From positions 1,488,001 to 1,552,000 of the forward strand of contig JANVFP010000006.1 of assembly GCA_027919835.1 (NCBI GenBank): a stretch of DNA of 64,000 nt. Reading direction: 5' to 3'. The translations under genes and the position numbers were made by a program. A model generated the notes under the pieces. It saw nothing but the letters and a program-made list of their open reading frames with translations, was not told the DNA's origin and searched no databases. The DNA comes from Lentinula raphanica. Lineage: Eukaryota; Basidiomycota; Agaricomycetes; Agaricales; Omphalotaceae. Of the stretch, positions 45,554-58,300 are shown one piece after another (the stretch's first letter is position 1; each line of letters opens with the position of its first letter).

Positions 45554-48500
45554 TCATGAGTCTGTTTCACTGCCCAAATCCAAGTCGACCTGCATCGAAA
45601 GAGGAGAATTGGGAGTCCGAGGTTCTAGAATATCACTGGTAGCTGCTTCCATTCGTCGTCGAGTGCGACGTCTGGGATTCGTTGGTGCGGTCGGAGAAGG
45701 CATTGGCGCGAAACCGTTCGATTGTAGTTGGGCCAACATGTCACGAGCAATATCAGCTGTGTCATTCACCACACTACTGTCCAGTTGAAGTGTCAATGGG
45801 ACCGCGGGCTGTGCCTCCGCTGCTCTTGTTCGACGCGATTTGCGACCCACTCCTTCACCATTGCGTAGTTTCTCGAGGAGACTGTCTAGGACGTCGTCGG
45901 CCTCGTTGTTTGCTGCGGCGGCTCGTTCGCGATTCTCTTTCATCTCCTGTGCGACTTGTTTGCGCTTTTCCAGCGCAAGCCTTTCCTCCGCGAAAATCTG
46001 GTTGTCTGTTTTGCATTTCTGTGGTTTTCCATGCTGATGAGTGAAATTTCAAGTAGGTAATTGAATACATACCTTGTAGGACGTTACGAAGGTCTTGAAA
46101 ATGGCATAGAATTCCGAGGATGTCATATTCTTGTCCTCTTCACCGTAATATTTGACAACCTCCGTGAATATAGCCGCAGCGGAATTGACATCATCACCCA
46201 GGTCTTCAACTTGAGCCTTTGCTTTCTTCACGAAAGACCACATCTTGATGCCAAACTGATCCGTTTGATTTACGTCTGAGAAATGGTCTGCAAGTTCTTT
46301 GCGAATTTGTTTGAGCCCGTCTCGTAGATCAGTGTGCCCTTTCCGTACTTCCTGCAGGTTTACTGCGATACGTGAGCCTAAAAGTTACATGAGCGGTTAG
46401 AATAAGCTCTTTACCTCGGTATGCCTCAGCAGGCTTGGCAAGCTCTTCTAAGAATTCTTCCATGGCAGGGAAGTGCTTCGTAATCGTGCGCTCCAAGAAA
46501 TGTAACAAAGTAGTATTGTTGACAGATTTCGTGTCGACGAGCTGCAGAACTGAGTTTGATAGTGAAAGCTGCGATACACAAAGATAATCACCTTGTTGAC
46601 ACTGCTGACACGGAATCCAAAAGCACCGCCTTTAATGCCAGTTCCATTCATGTAGTTTCCCACCAGAAGGATCAGCTAGATGGCCATTGATGCGCGTGAA
46701 TGAGCTGCCAATGATGCAAGGTGATTACTTACGCTCAGCAGCTCTTTGAAATTCTTGGCATTCAATAGTGCGTTACCAGCTTCAGTTAGCTTTTGTGCTC
46801 CCTTGGGAAGAACAATGAGCTTTTCAACCATTGCTATCGAGAGATGATATCTCACATCGTCCAAGAGGGTCCATCGCTCATCGAATGCGCACTTGTACAA
46901 CATACCCTCTATACGAGGGCCCAAACGCTCAATTTGGATCAACTTGACCATCAGTCGATCGGCAGGATGAAGCTCAGCTAGCTCTTTCGGATCTGCATTC
47001 CGATATACGTTGAGCTTGCCCACCTGGAGAACTGGTTGAGCACATCCAATCCAGAAAATAAGTATCACAAACCTGTTCGGGTGATGGTAGAACGCGCTTC
47101 AGTTCACTAAGGAACACTTGTGTACACAGCTCCTGGTCAAAGTGTTGTATTTTAAATGCGATTTCTTCAGGTTCAAGCTTCTTGACACCTTGTATCAATA
47201 TTTCTAGAGGCGGGCCCATCACTTCAACGCGGCCCAAAATGTGAAAACAACGAACATACCGACACGTTTCTTTGTTTCGACGTCCAGAACACTCTTGAGT
47301 TCTGCACGTTTCTGCCGTGCTATATGGAACGATAGGGAGTTAATCCAATTGAAATTCGACTTTCGGTGGACTAACCCATTAAATTGATCACCAGTTGCTT
47401 AGCTTTGAAGTCTTCCTCCATCTCCATCCAAACGCCATCATCTTTGAGGATTTTGATCATCTCAGTCTCCCTCGAAGGCTGTTCCTCATTCCAGACAGTC
47501 TTTGCCACCTGCTGCTGCGGAAGTTTATCCCACTGGAGCTGTTTCATCTTGATATTGGGAGTAATCGGTAAGTCTTTTCGAGCAGACAGAGGGTTAGCGA
47601 GCAGCAAAGAGGCTCGCGCTGAGCTGGGATTCGATGCCGAGCTTGCAGCCGATCGAGCTGAACCTGGCGGCATCGGGGGCGGTGGTGGCGCAGGTGAACT
47701 TGCAAGAGAAGAAGGTCCAGATGATGGTGCACTCCCGGGGAAGCCTTTGAATCCTACAGGTGGTGGAGGCGGTGGTGGCGGTGGAGGAAGCCCTGCAGAG
47801 CCGGGGGGAGGAGGTGGCGGTGGCGGAGGAGGCGGAGGCGGAGGTGGAGGTGGTGGAGGTGGTGGAGGTGGAGGCGCAGCTGAAGTGTTGTTTGCGGATG
47901 TAGGATCAAGTAATGATGATGATGATCTATCGGCAGGAACCCGTGTTCTACTTCTGGAGAGGATGTGATTACTGAGTTGATCAGCCAAGCTTCCGGGAGC
48001 AGCAGTTATAGTAGTATCTGGAGAGTCATCTGAATTCATCGATGGGACCATATCTTCCTCCGCAGGAGTTGCCGAACCTTCATCTCGGGCACGTGTTACA
48101 GAGGACCCGCCAGCGCTCACAAAGTCTTCCAAATGGTCATACCGGCCTGCCAGTTTGTCGCTAGTTTTTGAACCACCAGGGCGCGGAGAACCTCGGATAC
48201 TACGTGAGATGGAGGAGGGGCTTTCGCGAGGGGAGTTCTAAAAAGCATGTTAGGCTTTAACATCAGAAAGAAATGATGATGATACTGACAAGTGATACGC
48301 CGGCGTTCAACTGTCGTTGAATCTGCTCTTCCGCGTGAGCATCATCAGCGTCCATAAATTGTGAGGCGCGAGTCGAATTTTCGACCTGATCGCCCTTCTT
48401 GGACATCGATTTCTTGCCACTGAGTACCTTCGACCGTCGTAACGAAGATTTGCCGGGTGTGTCCTCCTTATCATCTTCTGAATCCTCAGTTGCTCCGGTC

Positions 48501-50973
48501 CGCTTTCTGCGTCGTCCAAATGCATCCTTGCCTTCCAGCTTGTTGATAGTTTGTGTACGCTGGAATTGTTTCTCTAAAGTCTGAACCAGAGTTTTCTGAT
48601 CCATTCCTCCAGTGTCAAGAACAGTAGTAACACCTTTGCCGACTTGCTTGAGCATCCGAAAGAGCTCGAGAATTTGGACTTCTAGTTGATTAATTCGGTC
48701 CTCATAATCGGTTTTCTGCGATTCCACTTGACCCTGCAACCTCACGATAGTCTCCCGAGACAGAGTGAGTTTCTGCTCCAGCCGTAGCATTTCCTCCTTC
48801 AAACGGCCTACCATACCTTCCTGACCAGCAGATACCTCGTCTAGTAGAGCATCATTCTCCAGCCTCAGCCGCAAAGCTTCGGACCTTGATTTCTGCAGCT
48901 CATCCTCCACCTCTTGCAACCGACCTGTCTCATTGAACTGTGCGATGATACGTTCCACAGAATGTCCAAAACGCTGTTCTGCCCCGTTCAACTTTTTGTC
49001 CATGACTATATCTGTGACCATTGAGTCGATTAACTGATAGTAGTGTACCATGGCTTCGCCGTCCTCTCTGATCAGCAACAGGTGTTGCATCATCGAGAGG
49101 AAATAATCCCGGGCTCTCGAACTTTCGACTCTGGATAACAAGGCTTGATACACATCTCCGGGATTATTGAGGTCTTTCAATATTTCCTGGTCTAGTCGTC
49201 CCCGTAGTTGACGCTCATCTTCGTCCAAGAGAGCTTGAAGTTTGGCAAGTTGTTTATTGATGTTCTCAACATTGAACTGTTGACACAGAGCAACAATACG
49301 GTGAAGACCGGCAGCTTCCATTTGAGAGCGGTGATGTAGGCGCAAGTCGAGATCATCGGTATATTCCAGAATACCGACTGCGACGAGAAGATTTCCAACC
49401 TAGAGAAGTCAAAGAAAATGAGTTGTGATATCACGGAGCATGAATACTAACGAACCGCATAATCGTTGAGATTCGCGTCTATATCCCCTGCTCTCTTGAC
49501 GTCGTCACTAGCCCCTACTAAGCTACCCATCTTTCCTCTGCCAATCAACGTTTGCTCAAACGACTTGAACCAGTAATCATAAGGACCGCCTCCTTCATTA
49601 TTAGAAGAGCTGAGGACTTCTAAGGCTGGTACGACTAGTGGTTCAAATAATCCCGCCTCATAGTGTGTTAAGAAGGCGAGGAGGTCTATGAGAATCCTTC
49701 TTGTGGGGATATGAGGACTGTTGAGGGATGATGCGATCTGAGTGACGATTTGTTGAGTAAGAGCGCGCTGGGCTATAGCCTTAGGAGATGTAAAACGTCA
49801 GCTCGCAGGCAGATAACCACACCAAACGACATACTGGGGTATTGAGTATCTGTTTCAAACATTTGGCAACCTCGTACTCTAATTGAATATCGTGTTCGCG
49901 ACTATCATGGTTATGATGAATGAAAAGGTGGAACAGGATGCCAAAAGTGTTCGTACCGTGAAGAGCCCTTCCGACTTAGATGATTCAGCGTCTGTGCCAG
50001 CACAGATATCCCCTGTAATGCGATGAAGTCGTGGAACCAGCTACACAATTGTGAGCAGGTCATTCGTAACGCGAGGACTAGTGAAGGAAGGTATTTACGA
50101 GATTTCATTGCTCCTCAATGATACTTGCAGTTTACTTGCTTGCTTCGGAGTGATAGTCTTATCCAAGAACTTCTTGACATACCACTGGGGTGTTTCAACT
50201 GGTGTATTGGCATTGGCTTGTTCGTCTCGCATGTGCCAATCACTCTGCACTAGATTTAACTTCTGTTCCTTGGTAAGATTGATATTCCCCAGCCCGCGCG
50301 CAAGCCTGACGCGCTCGAAAAAAGCCTCGAGTTCTTCATCTGTCAGCTGAGGCATTTCGGGTTCATCTGGGTTGTGGCTACGGTGAGGGTAGTAGAGCTG
50401 TGAGAGATGGGATGCCGCATCGGACATGGCTAGAGAGTGAGCGTATTTCGATAGCCGATGGCCTTCTGAGCGGGTGGTCATTGTTGAAGTTGGTCTGATG
50501 GTACCCGAGGATGGAGAGTGCGGATTGGGCATTTGACCGAAATCAGGCATATTGGGGCTGCGAGAATGGATAGATGAAGTCGAAGAGGCCTCACTGCGAC
50601 GAGCACGGGCAGCCTGAGGATCCCGAGGAGGTTTGTAATGAGAGGAGTCGCTGTAAACCGTCGAGGTATCGGACCAGGAAACGGTGTTACTAGGAGATGC
50701 TGGCCTGGAAGCTGCATGGAGCTCGTAAGCTTTCTCCCGTTCGGCTTTACTCCGTTGCAGAGTGAACTTGTTGAGTTCAGTACCATCTGCTGTCAATGTC
50801 GGGTTCGTTATCGGAGCAGAGATAGTGCCCTGGGAGATCGTGCCAATTGGGAGGGGAGAACGAGGAGATGGCAACTTTTCATAAGGAACAGAGGTGCTTT
50901 CGTTGAGTTCTGCGATACCAGTGACGCTTGATTGTCGCGCTTTGGCCTTTTTTCGACCAAATAGACTATCCAT
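45554..50973 (-). CDS. diaphanous-type formin
   Basis: Nucleates and elongates unbranched actin under Rho control at growing tips and septa. Starts MDSLFGRKKAKARQSSVTG with a disordered region, then the GTPase-binding/FH3 region beginning LTDEELEAFFERVRLARGLGNI and WYVKKFLDKTITPKQASKLQ, continuing over several exons to about 48300. A coiled coil (RLKEEMLRLEQKLTLSRETI) follows. FH1 near 47750-47890 has a run of 24 prolines and another of 10. FH2 begins ITPNIKMKQLQWDKLPQQQ near 47550 and runs to about 46070. The C-terminus has a DAD-like autoinhibition motif, VLDSLLEKLRNG..RKSRRTR, near 45840-45905. It is the BNI1/SepA type; the single-formin status of this organism cannot be judged from this window. 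Confidence 0.93.
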
Positions 50974-51101
50974 GCAGATTGCGACGCGTCAAATACCAGC
51001 TCAGCGTGGTAGTTGTGAATATGAGATGGAAAAGGATTTTCAGAACATACAAGTCAAAGATCAAGAGGTTATTTATGTTCCGTGAGAAAATTACACCGCG
51101 T

Positions 51102-52430
51102 CTACACAACGAACTCATTTCCACCTCCTCCAAATCCAGATTGTCCACTATTCACAAGTACAGTGGCATCTCCAGGCGCACCATTAAAAGCTTCTTTTCC
51201 AAATCCCCATCCTCCCTCTCTCGTAACCGGTAGATCCTCCGTGGTAACATGATATGTGAAGAACAACGACCGAATTCCGGCACCAGAGTCTGGGTTTCGA
51301 CGGAACAGCGACGTTGAACGTGGTAGAAGGACATGGTTGAATCTGAAATCGAAGATCGCCGCAAATGTCTGGCGGAACGCGACCAGAGCAGTGCACGTTC
51401 CGATGACGGCTCCAGCTAGGACATCGTACCAGTTATGGACTGGATTTCAAAGGCGTGTTTAGTCTCTTCTTGTACAGCATGGTAATAAATACTCACATTC
51501 ATCAATCGTCAAGGCACCTGAGATCAACGTCGCACCAAGTAAAGGGCTAAACATCAGAATCATCTTCCAATATGCTGGATTGTGTGCGCTCATGACTTTC
51601 AACTGGGCGTTGATATAAAGGGCCAGGTAGAAAAGACCAGCCCATGCAGCGGTCGAATGACCTGATGGAAACTTGAGGATGAATGTGAGTATGGTGTTTA
51701 CGAGCCCGATTCTGACCAACATACAGATTCAAGCGAATCATCGATTTGATCTATATCCCCAGTACACACACTACGGTCGTAGATCAAGGAGGCAAATCCA
51801 GTACCAGAAGGTGCGGTGTTCGCTTGTACATTTGGCTGGCACACGGCGTAGAAGTGCGGGCGAAGGCCACCAATCAACCATTTCAAAAACACCTGGTGTG
51901 TCTGTTAGGGGGACGCAGACATAACCATTAGAGGCCCTTACTTGGAAGACAGCAGCCGTAATCAGACTTTTCAGCAATCCCATCGTCGTTGTCAACCAAT
52001 CGTTCAAACTTCGCCTTCGAATTTGGAAAAGGGTGAAGAAAAAGAATGGGACAAGAAAGGCAATCAATGCTGCAGCATATATGGGTACGATTTCCTGATT
52101 CGATAGGGAATGGGTTACGGCTAAGGCTGAAGAATAGGAACGCACCTTCCGAAGAGGATATGCAAACTGAGGGTATACTACCTCGCCATCCTGAAAGTAC
52201 ACGGGGAACGAACGATTGGGAGCAGGTGGTGCTTCATATATTCCTAAGCCCAGAGCACCCATGAATCTGTTATACAAGGTTAGTTACAGAACGGTGATCA
52301 TTCTCTACTTAATAAAATCCTACGCCATAGTGATGAGGTCGACGCCATGAAGTCTCAACCACAAACCAAAATGGAAGTGGCCACGCTTGCTTCTATCTTG
52401 AGGGTTTGTGTTGTTGCTCACGAGAGGCAT
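51102..52430 (-). CDS. PAP2-family lipid phosphatase
   Basis: Integral membrane phosphatase of the phosphatidate/diacylglycerol pyrophosphate type. The first exon, MPLVSNNTNPQDRSKRGHF, leads into a membrane span region. Motif 1 is VFLKWLIGGLRPHFY (KxxxxxxRP), and motif 2 is SFPSGHSTAAWAGLFYLALY. Motif 3 reads GALTIDEYHNWYDVLAGAVIG: the His and Asp are present but the usual Arg at the SR position is replaced by Leu. About six hydrophobic spans are seen. The Cys-containing loop CQPNVQANTAPSGTG..VCTGD lies between motifs 1 and 2. Substrate unknown. The C-terminus is Gly/Asn-rich and ends NEFVV. Confidence 0.85.
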
Positions 52431-52629
52431 GGGAGAGAATGATAGGAGGGATTGTTAGTGAGGTCAATGTTTATGTATGTCCCCTCGCTGCTGAGAGTGG
52501 CGCAGAAATGATGACATCGATCATAGTCACTGACGCTTTGCAAAGTGCACTGATTTCGTATCCCATGTGTTTGTTGCAACATTTGAAATTGTTTCCAAGC
52601 AAGCAAGTCGTACACAGTCACTGTATATC

Positions 52630-55089
52630 CTAAAGCACACCCTCAACCATACCAACGCCTTCCGCTTCCAAAATCTCCCTTATAGGATCGCAAATCTCCT
52701 TGGAATATGGCGCATGCACACCCTTCATGTTCAGAACACCATCCAACACCAACTGAGTAGCAATCCCACAAGGTAAACCTACCAAAAGAGCCATTGCAGA
52801 AGGACCAGAACCGAGCGGAGCACCATATGCCTCCAACGTCGAAGTCAAAGTCTGCACAGATTCATCTGCCCACTCAACCACGAATCTGTGCTGAAGCATG
52901 ACTAGATCACGCTCGCCCGGAGCATAAGCCATAAGTTCCTCCAGTCGCGCACACAGTGTATCGAGGAGGTTAGGATGTTCTGCACCTGCTGCTGCACGAG
53001 GGGAGATCGGGTCTGCGGTGAACATCCCAATCCATCGGAACCCAGAAATGATTCGAGTTGCTTCGGATTCGCTGGGGAAGGCGCAGAGCGTTTTAATTTT
53101 GGTGATCAATGTCGCTTCGTCGGCACCTTCGACTCCTAACATCTTGCCTGAGACTTGAATCCATGTCAGACCTTCTTTCAACCATTCCTGGCCCTCTCCG
53201 TTGAGCCAGCCGACCTCTACGAGTGCTTTGATGAATTCGGGGAAACCTTGGTACCTCAAGGTACCTCGGATAACAGTCTCGCCCTCTCCTTCACCATTGA
53301 TGTTGTAGAACTCGCGGAAAGGAGTGGAATCTCGATTAGGGTAAGCGACAAACGCATAAGCTGGAGATATATAATAAGGTTTGGCTTCGCCCATAAGTTC
53401 AGATCCTGAGACGGTCACTTGTTTGCCGTTGTGAAGGAAAGCCGCGTTGTTCAGCAGGGCTAGTAAAACACCGCGAGATGACCAAGAGAACTTGTAACCA
53501 AGCGGGTTAGACGCGTTTGCCGGAGCAGGAAGGCCACCACAGTACGATAAGAATTGTTTGATCTTGAAGAATGATATAAGAATAGAACAAAACTATCAAA
53601 GGTACGAAACTGACCTTTCCACCTTTGGCATGAACCTCGTCAATCGTCTTGACAGCATACAAATGGTCAATACCAGGGTCAAGACCAATCTCGTTGAGCA
53701 CGGTGATTCCAGCAGCCTTGGCAGCTTCGTCTAATTCACGCATGGCCGGTGAAACATACGACGTCGTGACCACATCGGTTTTACTTTTGATAGCAGCCTT
53801 TATGACTTCTGCGTGATAGGTATAGGGAATAAGGGAGATGACAAGGTCGTGAGCCGCGACTTGAGTTTCGAGATCGGAAGTTTTGTTCACATCGAGGGAG
53901 ATGGCGTTCGTGTGGGGAAGAGACTCTGCGAGACCTTTCGCTGTAGCAAGGGTCCTGCAAGCTATTGATACATGCTCAATTACAATCATAGGATTCAATC
54001 GTTATACAACATGAACGCACCTATCGTCAACTCGTTGGAAGGATTTCGAACAATATACTCAGCGCAAGGTCTTGCGACAAAGCCGCTTCCCAGGAGAAGA
54101 ATCTTCTTCTTCGGTCCTGATTGAAGAGATGCATTGGCGCCAAACTTGGGGCTTAGATCCTTGCCCTCTTCAAGCATAGCTCTTCCAAATTCGGGAAGAA
54201 CAAATGATGCACGATGCACTTCCGGGTTCCAGTATCGTGTTAGAGAGTTGGGTCTGTTAATAGGCTCCTTTAGACTACTTTCCGGGCCACCGGCCTTCGC
54301 AGCAAGGAGGAAACCAATTTGACCAGAAGGATAGGTAGGTATCGTCGTGAACGCATACTCGACACTGGCAAAGCCGATCTCATGCGCACTAGCCCTAACC
54401 TCTCTGATGAGAGGAAGATGGAGCCACAAGCATTCGCCTTGCGCAGCGATGTGCCCTCCCGGTCTCAAAGCATCGTGCAAGAGCTGGTAATAGGGCTTTT
54501 GAAAGAGCGAAGCAGCGGGACCGACAGGATCAGAGGAGTCGGTGACAATCACATCGTATGTGCCTTCGTGGGATTGAAGAAAAGCGAATCCATCTCCAAT
54601 GTGAACAGTCACTCTGGGATCGGCCAAAAGCTCTGCCATGTGAGGGAGGTATAGTTTGGATACACGAGGTACGGCTTCGTCAATGTCACAGAGCACGACC
54701 TCCTTGATACTGTCGTATTTGAGAGCCTCGCGTACTACTCCTCCGTCACCTCCACCAATGACAAGAACCTTTTCGGGATTTGGATGCGAAGCCATTGGAA
54801 TATGGGTAATCATCTCTTGATAGCTAAACTCGTCCCTTTCGGTGCATTGAATCACACCGTCCAGCACAAGCACGTTTCCGTAAGTCTCGCTTTCGAAAAC
54901 TAGTACGTCCTGATAGAGGGACTTTTCTACGTGTAGAATTTTGTTGACTTTGAGAGTCATTGCCTGACCAGGCCACTGCGAGGAAATTTCACGGAACCAG
55001 CCATCTATGCTCAATCATGAAGTATCATATATACTATGAGATAGCTGAGTATACACACCTTGAATTGCGGGGTGAGTGAGGACGGGCAT
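52630..55089 (-). CDS. SPE3-LYS9: SPE3-LYS9 fusion: spermidine synthase plus saccharopine reductase
   Basis: One continuous frame encodes two enzymes. The N-terminal 290 residues are spermidine synthase: [40 protein letters not shown], the nucleotide loop [14 protein letters not shown], and [11 protein letters not shown] with the catalytic Asp. After a short linker ([19 protein letters not shown]) the Rossmann start [19 protein letters not shown] opens saccharopine dehydrogenase (L-glutamate-forming), with [40 protein letters not shown] and [19 protein letters not shown]. It makes spermidine from putrescine and saccharopine from aminoadipate semialdehyde plus glutamate in the fungal lysine pathway. 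The first exon, [10 protein letters not shown], is joined by an intron to DGWF. Such fusions are known in basidiomycetes, for example Cryptococcus. Confidence 0.96.
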
Positions 55090-55112
55090 GGTAAGAGAAG
55101 GAGAAACGGTGA

Positions 55113-55118
55113 TGACTC
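55113..55118 (-). promoter_or_regulatory. TGACTC, possible Gcn4/CPC1-type site before SPE3-LYS9
   Basis: The core of the general amino-acid control element lies 24 bases before the SPE3-LYS9 start codon. The hexamer is expected about 30 times by chance in this window on both strands, so position and gene function are the only support. Confidence 0.3.
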
Positions 55119-55359
55119 GAAATGGATTGAGCGAAATTTTTATCAATCTGGTTGATCGATAAAGCCGATAAGATTATCAGCAGATTTTTTATCAGTCCCT
55201 CAACCAGGAGGGACAAGAACTAAACTATACATTCGTCGAATACTCAAAGTATGGTTGAATTCCAATACAGAAAGCGGTATAAGTAGTGTATATGGCAAAG
55301 CAATCCAGAACGAAGAAAAAGAGAATATGAACCAAAGAATAGTAAGGTCAGAGGTGGAT

Positions 55360-58300
55360 CTATGACACCAAAGCGGCAAGCCGTCTCAAATGTGACACGT
55401 TCAAATACGCTGGGACATACGTCTCTAGACCAGAGACGTCTCGAGGAAGAGGCAGCTCGTAAGGTCCGACGTCTTCTGTCTCTGGCGATAATAGAAGGTG
55501 GTCGTTGCGGTCATTGGCCTGCACTCGAGACGCGACTACTCGCAATATCTCGGGTGATATGGGGTTCTAAGAACAGACGTTCAGTCAGAGGCATGCATGT
55601 AGACCAAGAGATAAGTTTACCTCGTAATCTGCGACATAATAGTTCGTGCACATTCGTTGTATCTGCATGGGACTCAACATCCAGCAAACGTCGTAAATGA
55701 TTTCAATATCAGCTGCAGTAGCCTGATATCAATTAGTTCTCCATTCCCCTGTAGTCGATTCAAGCCACGTACTTTCTTCAGCTGCAGCAATTTGGTAGCT
55801 TGCATTAGATGCTCCAACTGCAAAGTACCTTCGGGCATGTCGTGAGATTTACACCACTCTTCAATACGTGTAATGTTATATTGGATTTGCATGGCTGCAG
55901 GAACAACAGTTTTTGATTTGTTCAGCAGAGTCCTGAAAGGAAACTCACCTCGCTTCCACGATGAGAAGTTCCGTCTCATGAGCAAGTCATTGAAGCTCGT
56001 AACTCCGATGAGTTTGAGAAGCTCCGTGACTACCTGCTGTACCACGGACTCCTCCATGTAGTAGCTTTTTAAGCTCTTCCATACCTTGTTCAGCAAATTC
56101 AGAATGTCATCCATACTGTAGGCAGGCTGTGTGTTGGCATTGATAAGACGGTTGAACAGCCGGCCACCGCCATCACTGGTCGTGAAACCAGGCAGTGATT
56201 GACTTTCGATGAGGGCAGGAATGACCATCTTTGAAAGCTTTTTCTTCGTTTCCAGCATCCAAGTATGGTAGATGTTGTATTCCAGGCTATCCAAATCATG
56301 TTTCACGACGGAGACGAGGCGTTCATAGTCATTCCAATCGAATGGTCGGACAAGGTTTTCTTCGCCTGGGCCTATACCCTGCAGCATGTCGCTCTCTGCT
56401 ACACAGATGAAAGAAAGCATTTCATGAACATTTGAAAGCCAGAAGATTCCAGGGATTATTGCATCTTCACCGCTGAAGGACTAGTACATGAAGTGGTGAG
56501 CAAAGTATCACAAGAACGATAGGCAGGTCATACCATAACGTGTGATTGAATAGTCTGCATAACATTGGCAAGGAATCTCTCGCTTTCCGGGATCAAACCG
56601 TATTTCCACATCTCGTTGGTGACAAGACTAATCAGGTTTGCAGGGAACAAGATCTCCTTTACTGCTGAAGGGTTGGTAAGACTGGGTGCTGGAATCTTGA
56701 GTCCTCTGATCAGGCCATTGAGAATATCTTCGTCTAGACGTTTGACATCTTGCATGAGACGAATCTTCTCTTCAGCGGGATCATCGTCTCGGATTCCTGG
56801 AAGACCGTTCTTGTGGAATTTGAAGAAGTTATCTTCGCCGTTGTAAGCGACAGACACCGCACGCGGGTTCATGGCTTGTGACCTCTTCACATCTAGCATG
56901 ATCTCGTCGGTCGATGTACGATTATCGAAGGGCGCGAGAGAATAAACGCCAGCGGAGCTGTGCCTTCTCTGGTGATGACCTTGGGCACTGTGGCCATTTG
57001 TGGTCGCAGCGGTGCCGTTTGTGTCGGCGCCACGAAGAGCAGGGGCAAATGTCGGTGATAGAGGAGGGTCAGCTCGAGAACCTCTAGTGAGAGCATTGAG
57101 AGCATTAGATCTGTTAAGCTGTTCCCTGAGATTGCTGACTTCGTTCTTCAGCGTCATGATGACTGAGCTATCCTCCTGTGTGCGAACAGGGTTTGCGTCA
57201 ATCGTGCGCTGTTGTTGCTCAAGTAGAGTCGACTTGGCGAGTAAATCGTCGGTGAGCTTTTGGATGATTTCTTCTTTCTCAATAGCTTTCGCTAGAGCTT
57301 CCTCCAATCTCTTTTCCGTATCTGCCTTGGCCAGTAAGAGCTCGTCCCGTTTCGCAATATCTGCTTCTGCAGCCAGTAATGATGCCTGCAGTTGCCGTGC
57401 TCTAGTGTCTGCTTCGTCATGACGGCTAGTCCAATGTTGGATCCGCTGCTCAAGTTCGGTGACCTGAGTCTGCAAGTCCTTCCTCTCTTGGGTACGGGTC
57501 TGAAGCGTTTGAGTAAGCTCGACGACTTTGTTTTCGAGTTTATATGATATCTCCTTGAATTTGGTTACTGAACGAGCTTCTTGGCGGAGAGCCTTGAGTT
57601 GCTTCCGGGCAATTCGACGTCGGACACAAGACTGGAGATATATGACGTGCTTGACATCAGACTTGAAGGATCGACGTGTGAGACTGTTAAATCTAAGTTC
57701 AGAGCACGGTAAAACGACACTGGAAAGTGCACTCACGTTCCCCGTATCAAGCTCTGAAGTAACGTAGCAGCCGAGGTACTTCTTGACTCTCTAAATAATG
57801 ATCGTGCTTGTCGTCCACGGATACCTGACAATTTGGTGTTAGCAGTGGGTCGATTTCGTGTGGCCATGTATGCTCACGGCTTTGGACAAGGACAACAGAG
57901 CGATGAATGCCCAAGAACTTCTGTCTTTGTAGATATCTTCGAATGCCACGTTGCAGGCGTACAGCAGCACCTTCACGACGAACGTGCTCAACGAAACGCT
58001 TCGCGAGAATACCTCTCCACCAGGTTTGAATCTTGATAGTTGCTGTACGCAACCGCTGGTATTTCTTCATGGCCATATGCCGACGCATATTCTTTTGAAC
58101 GACTGTGACCATAGAATTGAGTCTGTTAGAACGTAATGACTCCAAAGCAGCGAGCATTCCAGCTCGGAAGAAGATTTTGGTGAGACCATTCTGATATTTA
58201 TCAGGATCGTTAAGGGAATTTTCCAAGATAATTGCACAAAGTTTCTTGAGATCTAAACTCTGGATCATAGGCTGCCATATACTCGAGTTTACGAGCATGT

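Noticed and set aside
47384..47968. Plus-strand frame of 194 codons with a long Gly run
   Set aside because: It is the antisense of the formin FH1 proline tract and has no independent motif.
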